Source of the DNA: JBDTDV01 sp039922875
GTDB taxonomy: Bacteria > Actinomycetota > Actinomycetes > Actinomycetales > Microbacteriaceae
Reading direction: 5' to 3'
DNA: 37,422 nucleotides
Assembly: GCA_039922875.1 (NCBI GenBank)
Contig: JBDTDV010000077.1
Location: 1 to 37,422 of the forward strand
The position numbers and the translations under genes are program-made. The number at the start of each line of letters is the position of its first letter. The first letter of the stretch is position 1. This document shows positions 7,855 to 16,811 of this stretch, in pieces. The notes under the pieces were generated by a model, which was not told the DNA's origin, did no database searches, and was given only the letters and a program-made list of their open reading frames with translations.

Positions 7855-8757
7855 TCAGCCCAGCCGGGCCAGTCGGACCCGCGCAGCGCGCTCGCCAGCG
7901 GACTGCGGGCCCAGGAGCCGGCCCGCCGCGGCCAGGGTCAGCCCGGTCGCGCCGATCACCGGCAATGGCACCGGTCCGAGGCGCGCGGTCCTGAGCCCGA
8001 GCAGCGTGCGAAAACGGGGCTCCAGCGAGGCGACGGCACCGGCGAAGAGAATACGGTACGCCGGGCGCAGGCTGCGCGAGACCGGCGCGCGGCGGATGAA
8101 GTCCACGATCTCCTGAACCATCGGTCCACCAATGAGCTCTCCGGCGTCGGCAAATCCATGCAGCTGGGCCTTCAGCTCGGCGGTGCTGGTCGGCGGGTTC
8201 GGGACGTTCATCAGCTCGCCGGCCTTCGCCCACTCCCGCACGTACTGGTCGGAGCCGCCGGGGATCGGTTTGCCCCAGAGTTTCTGGGCCGTCAGGAACG
8301 CATCCGTGAACGCCAAATGGACCCAGGTAGACAGCTCCGGGTCATTGGCGGCGTAGCGCCGTTGCCGACCGTGCGCATCCCGATAGTCGCCGACTACGCG
8401 CTCGTGCAGTTTCAGCACCCGCTCGGAACCGGCTACCGCATGGGCGGTGTCTCCGTAGGTCACCATGTGAATCCAACGGATCGTGCTGGCCAGTCGGCGC
8501 AGCGGATCGGCGCGATAGTCCGACCAGTCGTGCACCCCGGCCAACGCACCCGGGTGCAGTGCCTGCATCAGCAGCGCCCGCATCCCGGCGACCAGCGTCG
8601 GGATGGCGCCGTGTACCACCCAGGTCGCCGAAGCCGGACCGAAGAATCCGGCGTCGGTGCCCTGCTCCAGCTGGCCGATCCAGGCCGGCGTTCCGCTCGG
8701 CTGCCCGGAAAGCGTCTCCTGTAGCCGAGCGCGCAACGGTTCCAGCAGAGAGTTCAC
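7855..8757 (-). CDS. DUF2236 / MpaB-family oxygenase-like protein
   Basis: A 300-residue protein of the DUF2236 family (related to latex-clearing protein and MpaB, b-type haem enzymes). Recognisable stretches are WVVHGAIPTLVAGMRALLMQALHPGALAGVHDWSD near the N-terminus, RWIHMVTYGDT, and the central TWVHLAFTDAFLTAQKLWG. The histidines in ALHPGA, RWIHM and WVHLAF are candidate haem or metal ligands. A longer open frame to 8955 is rejected because its extension merely translates the 29-bp tandem array. The start GTG 8757 has GGAGGA directly abutting it, too close for an SD. A TACGCT box 6 nt upstream suggests a leaderless mRNA. Substrate unknown. Confidence 0.82.
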   Translation of the reverse strand: MNSLLEPLRARLQETLSGQPSGTPAWIGQLEQGTDAGFFGPASATWVVHGAIPTLVAGMRALLMQALHPGALAGVHDWSDYRADPLRRLASTIRWIHMVTYGDTAHAVAGSERVLKLHERVVGDYRDAHGRQRRYAANDPELSTWVHLAFTDAFLTAQKLWGKPIPGGSDQYVREWAKAGELMNVPNPPTSTAELKAQLHGFADAGELIGGPMVQEIVDFIRRAPVSRSLRPAYRILFAGAVASLEPRFRTLLGLRTARLGPVPLPVIGATGLTLAAAGRLLGPQSAGERAARVRLARLG

Positions 8758-8763
8758 TCCTCC

Positions 8764-8769
8764 AGCGTA
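8764..8769 (-). promoter_or_regulatory. -10 box (TACGCT) for a probable leaderless DUF2236 transcript
   Basis: TACGCT on the minus strand fits TANNNT. It is followed by exactly six bases (GGAGGA) and then the GTG start, the spacing expected when transcription begins at the start codon. Confidence 0.45.
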
Positions 8770-8795
8770 TGCGTTTGATCCCGAGAGTTTCCCCC

Positions 8796-8930
8796 GCGCG
8801 GAGTTGGCTAGCTTCTCCCCCCTGCGCGGGAGGTGTGGAGCTTTTCCGCCTTGCGCGGGAGGTGTGTAGCTTTTCCGCCTTGCGCGGGAGGTGTGTAGCT
8901 TTTCCCCGTTGCGCGGGAGGTGGTTAGCTT
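8796..8930 (-). repeat. 28-29 bp direct tandem array, about five copies
   Basis: Copies begin with GCGCG at 8796, 8824, 8853, 8882 and 8911, a period of 28 and then 29, 29 and 29 bp. The plus-strand core is GCGCGGGAGGTGTGTAGCTT followed by TTCCGCCTT. Units 8853 and 8882 are nearly identical; the outer ones diverge. There are no spacers, so it is not a CRISPR array. It fills much of the 348-bp gap 8758-9105 between the DUF2236 gene and ilvC, which otherwise holds only a hairpin at 8936-8953 and no gene that I can support. Confidence 0.92.
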
Positions 8931-8935
8931 CGCGG

Positions 8936-8953
8936 GCGCTGAAACTCCAGCGC
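8936..8953 (-). terminator. Hairpin downstream of ilvC
   Basis: GCGCTG and CAGCGC are perfect 6-bp arms around a 6-nt loop, about 150 nt after the ilvC stop and just before the 29-bp array. There is no T-tract, so it may be a processing or pausing hairpin rather than a classical terminator. Confidence 0.3.
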
Positions 8954-9105
8954 AACGCTGCACGTCCCGCGCGACGCGTGACGATGCGGGCGAGACCGGT
9001 CAGCGTACGCCACCTGATGCCGCCATCGGCCGTGAGATTGCACCCGCTTCAGGGAACACGGCTCACGAAGGAATCGAGGCGATACTCACCGTTTCCCGCC
9101 GCAGG

Positions 9106-10134
9106 CTAGCGGGCGACCTCACCATCGACGTAGTCGTCGTCGTTTGAGGCGTTCCAGGCGAACAGTTTGCGAAGTTCCCGTCCGGTCTCCTCGATCGGGT
9201 GTTGTTCGCCCTTCTTACGCAGCGCCAGGAACTCCGGGGCGCCGGCATCCTGGTCAGCAATGAAGCGCGCCGCAAAGGTGCCATCCTGAATGTCGTTGAG
9301 GACCGCCTTCATGTTCTCCTTGACGTGCTCGTCGATCACCCGCGGCCCCGAGATGTAATCGCCGTACTCGGCGGTGTCCGAGACACTCCAGCGTTGCTTG
9401 GCGATGCCGCCCTCGTTGATCAGGTCAACGATCAGCTTCAACTCGTGCAGCACCTCGAAGTAGGCGATCTGCGGCTGATACCCGGCCTCGGTCAGCGTCT
9501 CGAAGCCGGCTTGGATCAACCGGGAGACACCGCCGCAGAGCACAGACTGCTCGCCGAACAGATCGGTTTCGGTCTCTTCGGTGAAGGTGGTTTTGATCGC
9601 GCCGGCCCGCAGGCCGCCGATGGCCTTGGCGTACGACCAGGCGGTCGACCACGCCGAACCGGATGCATCGTTCTCCACGGCGACGATCACCGGCACACCG
9701 CGGCCCGCCTCGAACTCGCGGCGGACCGTGTGTCCTGGGCCCTTGGGGGCGACCATCACCACGTCGACGCCCTCTGGCGCGGTGATGTAGCCGAATCGGA
9801 TGTTGAAGCCGTGACCGAAGACTAGGGTGTTGCCCTGGCTCAGATTCGGTTTGATGTCATCGGCGTACAGGTGGCGTTGCACCTGGTCGGGAGCGAGGAT
9901 CACAATCACGTCAGCCCAGGCGGATGCGTCGGCGGAGTTCATCACGGTGAACCCGGCTTCCTCTGCCTTGGGCTTGGACTTCGATCCGTCCTTGAGGCCC
10001 ACGATGACCTCGACACCGGAGTCGCGCAGGTTCTGCGCGTGCGCGTGCCCCTGAGACCCGTAGCCGATAACCGCTACCTTGCGCCCTTGGATGATCGACA
10101 GGTCTGCGTCGTTGTCATAGAAAATCTCGGTCAC
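9106..10134 (-). CDS. ilvC: Ketol-acid reductoisomerase
   Basis: NADPH- and Mg-dependent isomeroreductase, second common step of Val/Leu/Ile synthesis. The 342-residue length is that of class I KARI. The N-terminal Rossmann motif VIGYGSQGHAHAQNLRDSG is intact. The catalytic histidine is in VMVAPKGPGHTVR, the metal-binding DLFGEQ is present, and the helical C-terminal domain is complete. The start is GTG 10134 (TEIFYDNDADLS follows), with GAGGAGAG 8 nt upstream. The ATG at 10152 overlaps that site and is rejected. It is the last gene of ilvD-ilvB-ilvN-ilvC, with 83 nt after ilvN containing a hairpin. Confidence 0.97.
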   Translation of the reverse strand: MTEIFYDNDADLSIIQGRKVAVIGYGSQGHAHAQNLRDSGVEVIVGLKDGSKSKPKAEEAGFTVMNSADASAWADVIVILAPDQVQRHLYADDIKPNLSQGNTLVFGHGFNIRFGYITAPEGVDVVMVAPKGPGHTVRREFEAGRGVPVIVAVENDASGSAWSTAWSYAKAIGGLRAGAIKTTFTEETETDLFGEQSVLCGGVSRLIQAGFETLTEAGYQPQIAYFEVLHELKLIVDLINEGGIAKQRWSVSDTAEYGDYISGPRVIDEHVKENMKAVLNDIQDGTFAARFIADQDAGAPEFLALRKKGEQHPIEETGRELRKLFAWNASNDDDYVDGEVAR

Positions 10135-10167
10135 TGGTATTTCTCTCCTCATACGTTGTCTCGTGAC

Positions 10168-10190
10168 GTCCCCTCGCCACGCTCGGGGAC
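10168..10190 (-). promoter_or_regulatory. Intercistronic hairpin between ilvN and ilvC
   Basis: GTCCCC and GGGGAC form a 6-bp GC-rich stem around an 11-nt loop in the 83-nt spacer, about 35 nt before the ilvC start. It has no T-tract. It could protect or separate the ilvC message within the operon; function is inference. Confidence 0.35.
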
Positions 10191-10217
10191 CAGGTTTCAG
10201 CTCGTGTACACCGGGGC

Positions 10218-10727
10218 CTAGCTCTTGAAAACGCGCTCGGTTATCGACTTGGATCCACGGCCGATCGCCAACAGTCCGGACTGGGCGATCTCCCGGATCC
10301 CGTACGGCTCAAGGACATGCAAGAAGGCCTGCACCTTCCCGGAATCGCCGGTGACCTCGATCACGAGCGCGTCAGTGGAGACATCTACCACCCGAGCGCG
10401 GAACAAATTGACCGCCTCGAGCACCTGCGAGCGGGTCGTGTTGTCCACCCGCACCTTGATCAGCAGGTGTTCGCGTTCCACCGCCTGACTCGGGTCGAGC
10501 TCGACAATCTTGATCACGTTGATCAGCTTGTTCAACTGTTTTGTGACCTGCTCCAGCGGAAAGTCCTCGACATCGACCAGGATCGTGATCCGGGACAGGC
10601 CAGGGATCTCGCTGAGACCGACGGCGAGCGAGGCGATGTTGAATCCACGTCGGGCGAAGAGACCGGCCACCCGGGTCAGCAGGCCCGGTTTGTCCTCCAC
10701 GAGCAGGCTCAAAACATGGGTGCTCAC
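10218..10727 (-). CDS. ilvN: Acetolactate synthase small (regulatory) subunit
   Basis: Regulatory partner of IlvB; its ACT domain binds valine and sets feedback inhibition. The 169-residue protein has an N-terminal ACT domain beginning LSLLVEDKPGLLTRVAGLFARRGFNIASL and the ALS_ss C-terminal domain ending near EPYGIREIAQSGLLAIGRGSKS. The start is GTG 10727 with GAGGAG about 6 nt upstream, and the ilvB TAA ends 3 nt before it, so the subunits are probably translated in a coupled manner. Confidence 0.96.
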   Translation of the reverse strand: MSTHVLSLLVEDKPGLLTRVAGLFARRGFNIASLAVGLSEIPGLSRITILVDVEDFPLEQVTKQLNKLINVIKIVELDPSQAVEREHLLIKVRVDNTTRSQVLEAVNLFRARVVDVSTDALVIEVTGDSGKVQAFLHVLEPYGIREIAQSGLLAIGRGSKSITERVFKS

Positions 10728-10730
10728 CGA

Positions 10731-12566
10731 TTACTCCTCTTCCCAGACCGGTGCATGGTCCTTGGCGTATTGCACATAATTGTTGCTGACTCCCTGTGGG
10801 ACCATCGGCCAAACCATGGCGTCCCGGCTGACGACGAAGTCGATCACGACCGGGCGGTCATTTGTTTCAATCGCCAGCTGGATGGCGGCATCCACTTCTT
10901 CGGGTTTGGTCACCCGGATGCCCAGAGCACCATAAGCGTCGGCGAGCTTGACGAAGTCGGGAATCATCGTCGCATCGTCCCCCGGGTTGAGGTCGGTGAA
11001 GGAGTGCCGGCCATCGTAGAACAGGGTCTGCCACTGCCTGACCATGCCGAGCGAGGAGTTGTTGATCACCGCGACCTTGATCGGAATGTGGTTGATCGTG
11101 CAGGTTGCCAGTTCCTGATTGGTCATCTGGAAGCATCCGTCGCCGTCGATCGCCCAGACCACCCGATCGGGATTGGCGACCTTGGCACCCATGGCAGCAG
11201 GCAGACCGTAACCCATGGTCCCGGCTCCGCCGGAGTTCAGCCACGCGTTGGGACGCTCATACTTGATGAACTGAGCGGCCCACATCTGATGCTGGCCGAC
11301 GCCCGCCGCGTAAATTCCCTCCGGGCCGGTGAGCTCACCGATCCGTTTGATCACATACTGCGGCGACAATGACCCGTCCTCCGGCTCGGTGTAGCCAAGC
11401 GGGAACTGTTCGCGCCATCCATTCAACCTGGTCCACCAGTCTGCGGTGTCCGGTGTCGCGCTGCCGATTGCTACCCGATAGGAGGTTGTCAGGTCGGCGA
11501 TGACGTCCTTGGCATCGCCGACAATTGGGACGTCGGCCGTGCGGATCTTGGAGATCTCCGCCGGGTCGACGTCGACATGCACTATCTTCGCGTGCGGTGC
11601 GAAGAGAGAGATCTTTCCGGTGACGCGGTCGTCAAAGCGTGCTCCGAGTGAGACGATCAGGTCGGCCTCCTGCAGTGCCAGCACCGCCGGGACGGTGCCG
11701 TGCATCCCGGGCATGCCCAGATGCTGCTTGTGCGAATCAGGGAACGCACCGCGGGCCATCAGCGTGGTCACGACCGGGCTGCCGGTTGCCTCGGCCAGGG
11801 CCAGGAGCTCCGCCGACGCCTGCGCGCGAATCACTCCACCACCCACGTAGAGCACCGGCTTCTTGGCATCGGCCAGCAGCCGGGCCGCTGCCTGCACCTG
11901 CTTGCCGTGCGCCTTGGTGACCGGACGGTAGCCGGGCAGGTCGAGTTTCGGTGGCCAGACGAAGGGAGCGGTGAGCTGTTGCGCATCCTTGGTGATGTCC
12001 ACCAGGACCGGTCCGGGCCGGCCGGTCGACGCGATGTGGTACGCGGCGGCGAGCGTCGCCGGGATGTCCTCCGGCTTGGTCACCAGGAACGAGTGCTTGG
12101 TCACCGGCATCGTGATGCCTACGATGTCGGCTTCTTGGAATGCATCGGTGCCCATCAGGGTCGAGAAGACCTGACCGGTGATCGCGAGCATCGGGACCGA
12201 GTCCATGTATGCATCCGCGATCGCGGTGACCAAATTGGTTGCGCCAGGTCCGGACGTGGCGATGGCGACGCCCACCTTGCCGGTCGAGGAGGCGTATCCC
12301 TCCGCAGCGTGCCCGGCACCCTGCTCATGACGCACCAGCACGTGCCGGATCGTGGTCGAGGCCATCAGTTCGTCGTAGAACGGAATGATCGCCCCGCCGG
12401 GGATCCCGAACACGTCGGTCACACCCAATTTTTCCAGGGTGCGCAGGATCGCTCCCGAGCCGGTGAGGATTTCGGGTTCGGCCGGGGTGGCAGCGCGCGA
12501 CTTCGCGGCCGGGCGAGCCGACGGATGCGATGGTGCGGTGGGGACGGGGCCTGGTGCCGTGGACAT
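10731..12566 (-). CDS. ilvB: Acetolactate synthase large (catalytic) subunit
   Basis: TPP-, FAD- and Mg-dependent condensation of two pyruvates, or pyruvate and 2-oxobutyrate, the first common step of Val/Ile synthesis. The 611-residue protein has the catalytic E81 in VRHEQGAGHAAEGYA. The TPP/Mg motif runs from GDG (475-477) to NN (502-503), with NSSLGMVRQWQ after it as in AHAS. The first 30 residues are a low-complexity Pro/Ala-rich extension. ATG 12566 lies 47 nt after the ilvD stop. No leader peptide or attenuator is seen in that spacer, so control probably acts at ilvD or by feedback. Confidence 0.96.
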   Translation of the reverse strand: MSTAPGPVPTAPSHPSARPAAKSRAATPAEPEILTGSGAILRTLEKLGVTDVFGIPGGAIIPFYDELMASTTIRHVLVRHEQGAGHAAEGYASSTGKVGVAIATSGPGATNLVTAIADAYMDSVPMLAITGQVFSTLMGTDAFQEADIVGITMPVTKHSFLVTKPEDIPATLAAAYHIASTGRPGPVLVDITKDAQQLTAPFVWPPKLDLPGYRPVTKAHGKQVQAAARLLADAKKPVLYVGGGVIRAQASAELLALAEATGSPVVTTLMARGAFPDSHKQHLGMPGMHGTVPAVLALQEADLIVSLGARFDDRVTGKISLFAPHAKIVHVDVDPAEISKIRTADVPIVGDAKDVIADLTTSYRVAIGSATPDTADWWTRLNGWREQFPLGYTEPEDGSLSPQYVIKRIGELTGPEGIYAAGVGQHQMWAAQFIKYERPNAWLNSGGAGTMGYGLPAAMGAKVANPDRVVWAIDGDGCFQMTNQELATCTINHIPIKVAVINNSSLGMVRQWQTLFYDGRHSFTDLNPGDDATMIPDFVKLADAYGALGIRVTKPEEVDAAIQLAIETNDRPVVIDFVVSRDAMVWPMVPQGVSNNYVQYAKDHAPVWEEE

Positions 12567-12613
12567 GAGTTGAGAATTCCCTACGTACGAGACAGATAAG
12601 TGATTGGTGGCGG

Positions 12614-14308
<1,695 letters not shown>

Positions 14309-14314
14309 GCAATG

Positions 14315-14320
14315 AGTCTA
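14315..14320 (-). promoter_or_regulatory. -10 box (TAGACT) for a probable leaderless ilvD transcript
   Basis: TAGACT on the minus strand is followed by CATTGC and then the ilvD ATG. The 6-nt gap would start transcription at the ATG. The absence of an SD site supports this; no convincing -35 box is seen. Confidence 0.5.
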
Positions 14321-14412
14321 GAACTTCCCAGCGGCCGCTCCGTGCGCGCCCGGTCATTGAGCGCTCGCGGCCACCGATCCAACCCGGTCGGCGTCGGGTC
14401 AATTCGGCCGGT

Positions 14413-15180
14413 TCAGCGACCGATGGCGCGGGCGTTGGCCAGTCGGGTGAGGGTGGCTGCGAACTCGTGGGCATCGGCGACGCGATAGCGGGCGAGGGTG
14501 TCACCGGGGCCGACTTTGATGCCGAGGTCGCCGTCGCCGAGCACCGCGAACGCATCCTCATCGGTCACGTCGTCACCGGCATAGAGCGCCGCAGATGCTG
14601 CCACCCGCTTCTTCAGCAGCTGGACTCCGTCGCCCTTGGTCGCGCCGCGCACCGAAAACTCCAGGATGTCTTTGCCGTGGCGAACGGTGAAGTCGGCCGA
14701 GATGTCCTTGGCCGCCTCGAGCACCGCCGCATGGACCCGTTCCGTCTCCTTCGGCGACACCCGTCGCGTGTGTACGGCATGACCGGTCGGTTTCGTCTCG
14801 ATGTAGATGCCCGGTGAGCCGGTCGCAATCTTCCGGAGCGAGCGGTAAAACCGGTCAAGCGTGGCCAGCTCATCGTCGTCGAGCGAAACCGCGACCACTC
14901 CGGACTCCAGCCGCATTTCCACCCCGTGCGAGCCGATCATCAGCACGTTCTCCGGTACCTTGGCGAGCCGAATCAAGCTTTCCAGCGGGCGGCCGGAGAC
15001 CAGCGCGACGGAGGTTTGGTTCAAATCGACCAGCCGTTCGATCGCTCGATGGGATTCCGGCAGCATCACGGCATCACCGGGCTGGTCGACGAGAGGGGCC
15101 AGCACACCGTCGAAGTCGAGCGCTACCAGGAGCTGTGGGGTTTGCGCGATGGCATCCAGCGCACTGTCAAGTCCGCTCAT
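14413..15180 (-). CDS. otsB: Trehalose-6-phosphate phosphatase
   Basis: HAD-family phosphatase removing phosphate from trehalose 6-phosphate to give trehalose. The 255-residue protein has HAD motif I with nucleophile D22 and D24 (LDFDGVLAP), motif II VALVSGR, and motif III/IV in the GDDVTDEDAF stretch, all typical of T6PP. ATG 15180 overlaps the otsA TGA by one base (TGATG), indicating translational coupling; a GTG three bases upstream is an alternative start. Product role: compatible solute and stress protection. Confidence 0.93.
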   Translation of the reverse strand: MSGLDSALDAIAQTPQLLVALDFDGVLAPLVDQPGDAVMLPESHRAIERLVDLNQTSVALVSGRPLESLIRLAKVPENVLMIGSHGVEMRLESGVVAVSLDDDELATLDRFYRSLRKIATGSPGIYIETKPTGHAVHTRRVSPKETERVHAAVLEAAKDISADFTVRHGKDILEFSVRGATKGDGVQLLKKRVAASAALYAGDDVTDEDAFAVLGDGDLGIKVGPGDTLARYRVADAHEFAATLTRLANARAIGR

Positions 15181-16724
15181 CACTCAGTCCCGCTTCCGTG
15201 CGGCCCGGCCGGGTGCTGATCGGGATGTTCATCGTGGGAGCTTCGGGTCAGCGCGTCCAAGAAGCTCGCGGACCAGCGTTGCACGTCATTGTTGATCACC
15301 CGTTTGCGCATCGCCCGCATCCGCCTGGTGCGGTCTCGCTTCTGCATCGTCACCGCATGCATGATCGCATCCTTCATGCCGTCGATGTCATGCGGATTGA
15401 TCAGCAGCGCCTGACGCAATTCATCGGATGCCCCGGTGAATTCGCTGAGCACCAGCACGCCGTCTTCGTCTACGCGGCTGGCCACGTACTCCTTGGCCAC
15501 CAGGTTCATCCCGTCTCGCAATGCGGTGACCAGCATGACGTCAGCCGCCAGGTACAGCGCCACCATCTCTTCGCGGGGGTAGCCCTGGTGCAGATAACTG
15601 ATCGCGGTGTGGCTGATGGTGGAGAAATCGCCGTTGATCCTGCCCACGGTCAGTTCGACCTCGTCGCGGAGCGTCCGGTAGGTCTCCACCCGCTCCCGGC
15701 TCGGGCTGGCGACCTGGACCAGTGCCGTGTTCTCCGCTGACAATCGCCCCTCGGCCAGCAGCTCGCCGAAGGCCTCCAGCCGGTGGCCGATCCCCTTCGT
15801 GTAATCCAGCCGATCGACTCCGAGCATGATGGTGTGCGGATTGCCTAGGTCCTCGCGAATCTGTCTGGCCCGCTCCTGGATCTCCGGACGCCGGGCGAGG
15901 TCCTGGTAGGTACCCGTGTCGATCGAAATGGGAAACTGCCGCGCGAGGACCGTGCGAACCAGCTTGCCGCGGCGATTCGTGGTGACATGCCGATGCGAGC
16001 CGGCGGATTCGTCGTCGACCTCGATGGGCACCTCGATGACCGGGCCCCTGGTCTCGAATCCCATCAACCTGCGAGCCGCTCGGGAGAAGTTGCCCGCGTC
16101 CGCGACCCGTTGGAAGCCGATGACATCGGCTCCCAACAGCCCCTCGACGATCTGTCGGCGCCAGGGCAACTGCGAATAGATGCCGTACGGCGGGAACGGG
16201 ATGTGGTCGAAGAACCCGATCACCAGGTCGGGGCGTTGATCGCGCAGCAGCTTGGGCACCAGTTGCAGCTGATAGTCGTGCACCCAGACCACCGCGCCGG
16301 TTTCGGCGACCCGCGCGGCGGCATCCGCGAATCGTTGGTTCACCTCGAGATAGGCGTCCCACCACTCCCGACGGAATGTCGGCGGGGCGATCACGTCGTG
16401 GTAGAGCGGCCACAGGGTGTCATTCGAAAAACCCTCGTAGTAGTCGGTCACCTCTTGCGCGGTCAGGGCGACCGGGATGATGTTGATGTGGTCGGACTCG
16501 AAGGGCTCGACCTCCTCGTCTGGGACTCCAGGCCAGCCCACCCACGCACCGCCATTTGTCCGCATCATCGGCTCCAGCGCAGCGACCAATCCACCAGGCG
16601 ACGGCCGCCAACTGGCTGCGCCGTCGGCTGCGATGACCCGGTCTACCGGGAGCCGGTTCGAAACGACAACGAGGTCGAAACGCTGCGGCCGGCGCTGGAC
16701 TGATTCGGATGTGCGTGGAGAAAT
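15180..16724 (-). CDS. otsA: Trehalose-6-phosphate synthase, probable ATT start
   Basis: GT20 glycosyltransferase making trehalose 6-phosphate from UDP-glucose and glucose 6-phosphate. With the proposed start it has 514 residues. Visible are FDLVVVSNRLPV (R24, sugar-phosphate site), SPGGLVAAL (42-50), WVHDYQLQLVPKLLR, FFDHIPFPP, GVDRLDYTKGI (donor phosphate Arg/Lys) and DGMNLVAKEY. The first NTG codon in frame (TTG 16589) would remove the SNRLPV and SPGG motifs. Between the promoter and those motifs no ATG, GTG, TTG or CTG is in frame. AGGAG (16734-16730) precedes ATT 16724 by 5 nt. A base error in the sequence is the main alternative. Coupled to otsB by a TGATG overlap. Confidence 0.9.
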   Translation of the reverse strand: MSPRTSESVQRRPQRFDLVVVSNRLPVDRVIAADGAASWRPSPGGLVAALEPMMRTNGGAWVGWPGVPDEEVEPFESDHINIIPVALTAQEVTDYYEGFSNDTLWPLYHDVIAPPTFRREWWDAYLEVNQRFADAAARVAETGAVVWVHDYQLQLVPKLLRDQRPDLVIGFFDHIPFPPYGIYSQLPWRRQIVEGLLGADVIGFQRVADAGNFSRAARRLMGFETRGPVIEVPIEVDDESAGSHRHVTTNRRGKLVRTVLARQFPISIDTGTYQDLARRPEIQERARQIREDLGNPHTIMLGVDRLDYTKGIGHRLEAFGELLAEGRLSAENTALVQVASPSRERVETYRTLRDEVELTVGRINGDFSTISHTAISYLHQGYPREEMVALYLAADVMLVTALRDGMNLVAKEYVASRVDEDGVLVLSEFTGASDELRQALLINPHDIDGMKDAIMHAVTMQKRDRTRRMRAMRKRVINNDVQRWSASFLDALTRSSHDEHPDQHPAGPHGSGTE

Positions 16725-16729
16725 GATGG

Positions 16730-16754
16730 CTCCTGTCGTCGCGTCCAGATTATC
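16730..16754 (-). promoter_or_regulatory. otsA -10 box and Shine-Dalgarno site
   Basis: GATAAT (16754-16749, minus) is a near-consensus -10 box. Transcription would start about 7 nt on, giving a leader of about 20 nt that contains AGGAG (16734-16730). These two elements bracket the possible start codons and point to ATT at 16724-16722. No clear -35 box. Confidence 0.5.
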
Positions 16755-16811
16755 AGCCGAGCTTGCGGCGGACCGGACGACGCGGTCGATCGGGTTACGC
16801 CGCCGTTCTGG

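Noticed and set aside
8796..8930. Possible CRISPR array
   Set aside because: Units are head to tail with no unique spacers and no cas genes are near; it is a plain tandem repeat.
8758..8955. N-terminal extension of the DUF2236 protein
   Set aside because: The extension translates the 29-bp array in shifting frames (GEKL, PPAQGG and similar) and has no family match; GTG 8757 starts the conserved region.
10135..10152. ATG at 10152 as the ilvC start
   Set aside because: It overlaps the GAGGAGAG ribosome site that serves GTG 10134; the protein from 10134 matches the family N-terminus.
12567..12613. ilvB leader peptide/attenuator
   Set aside because: The 47-nt spacer has no short ORF rich in Val/Leu/Ile and no terminator-like hairpin.
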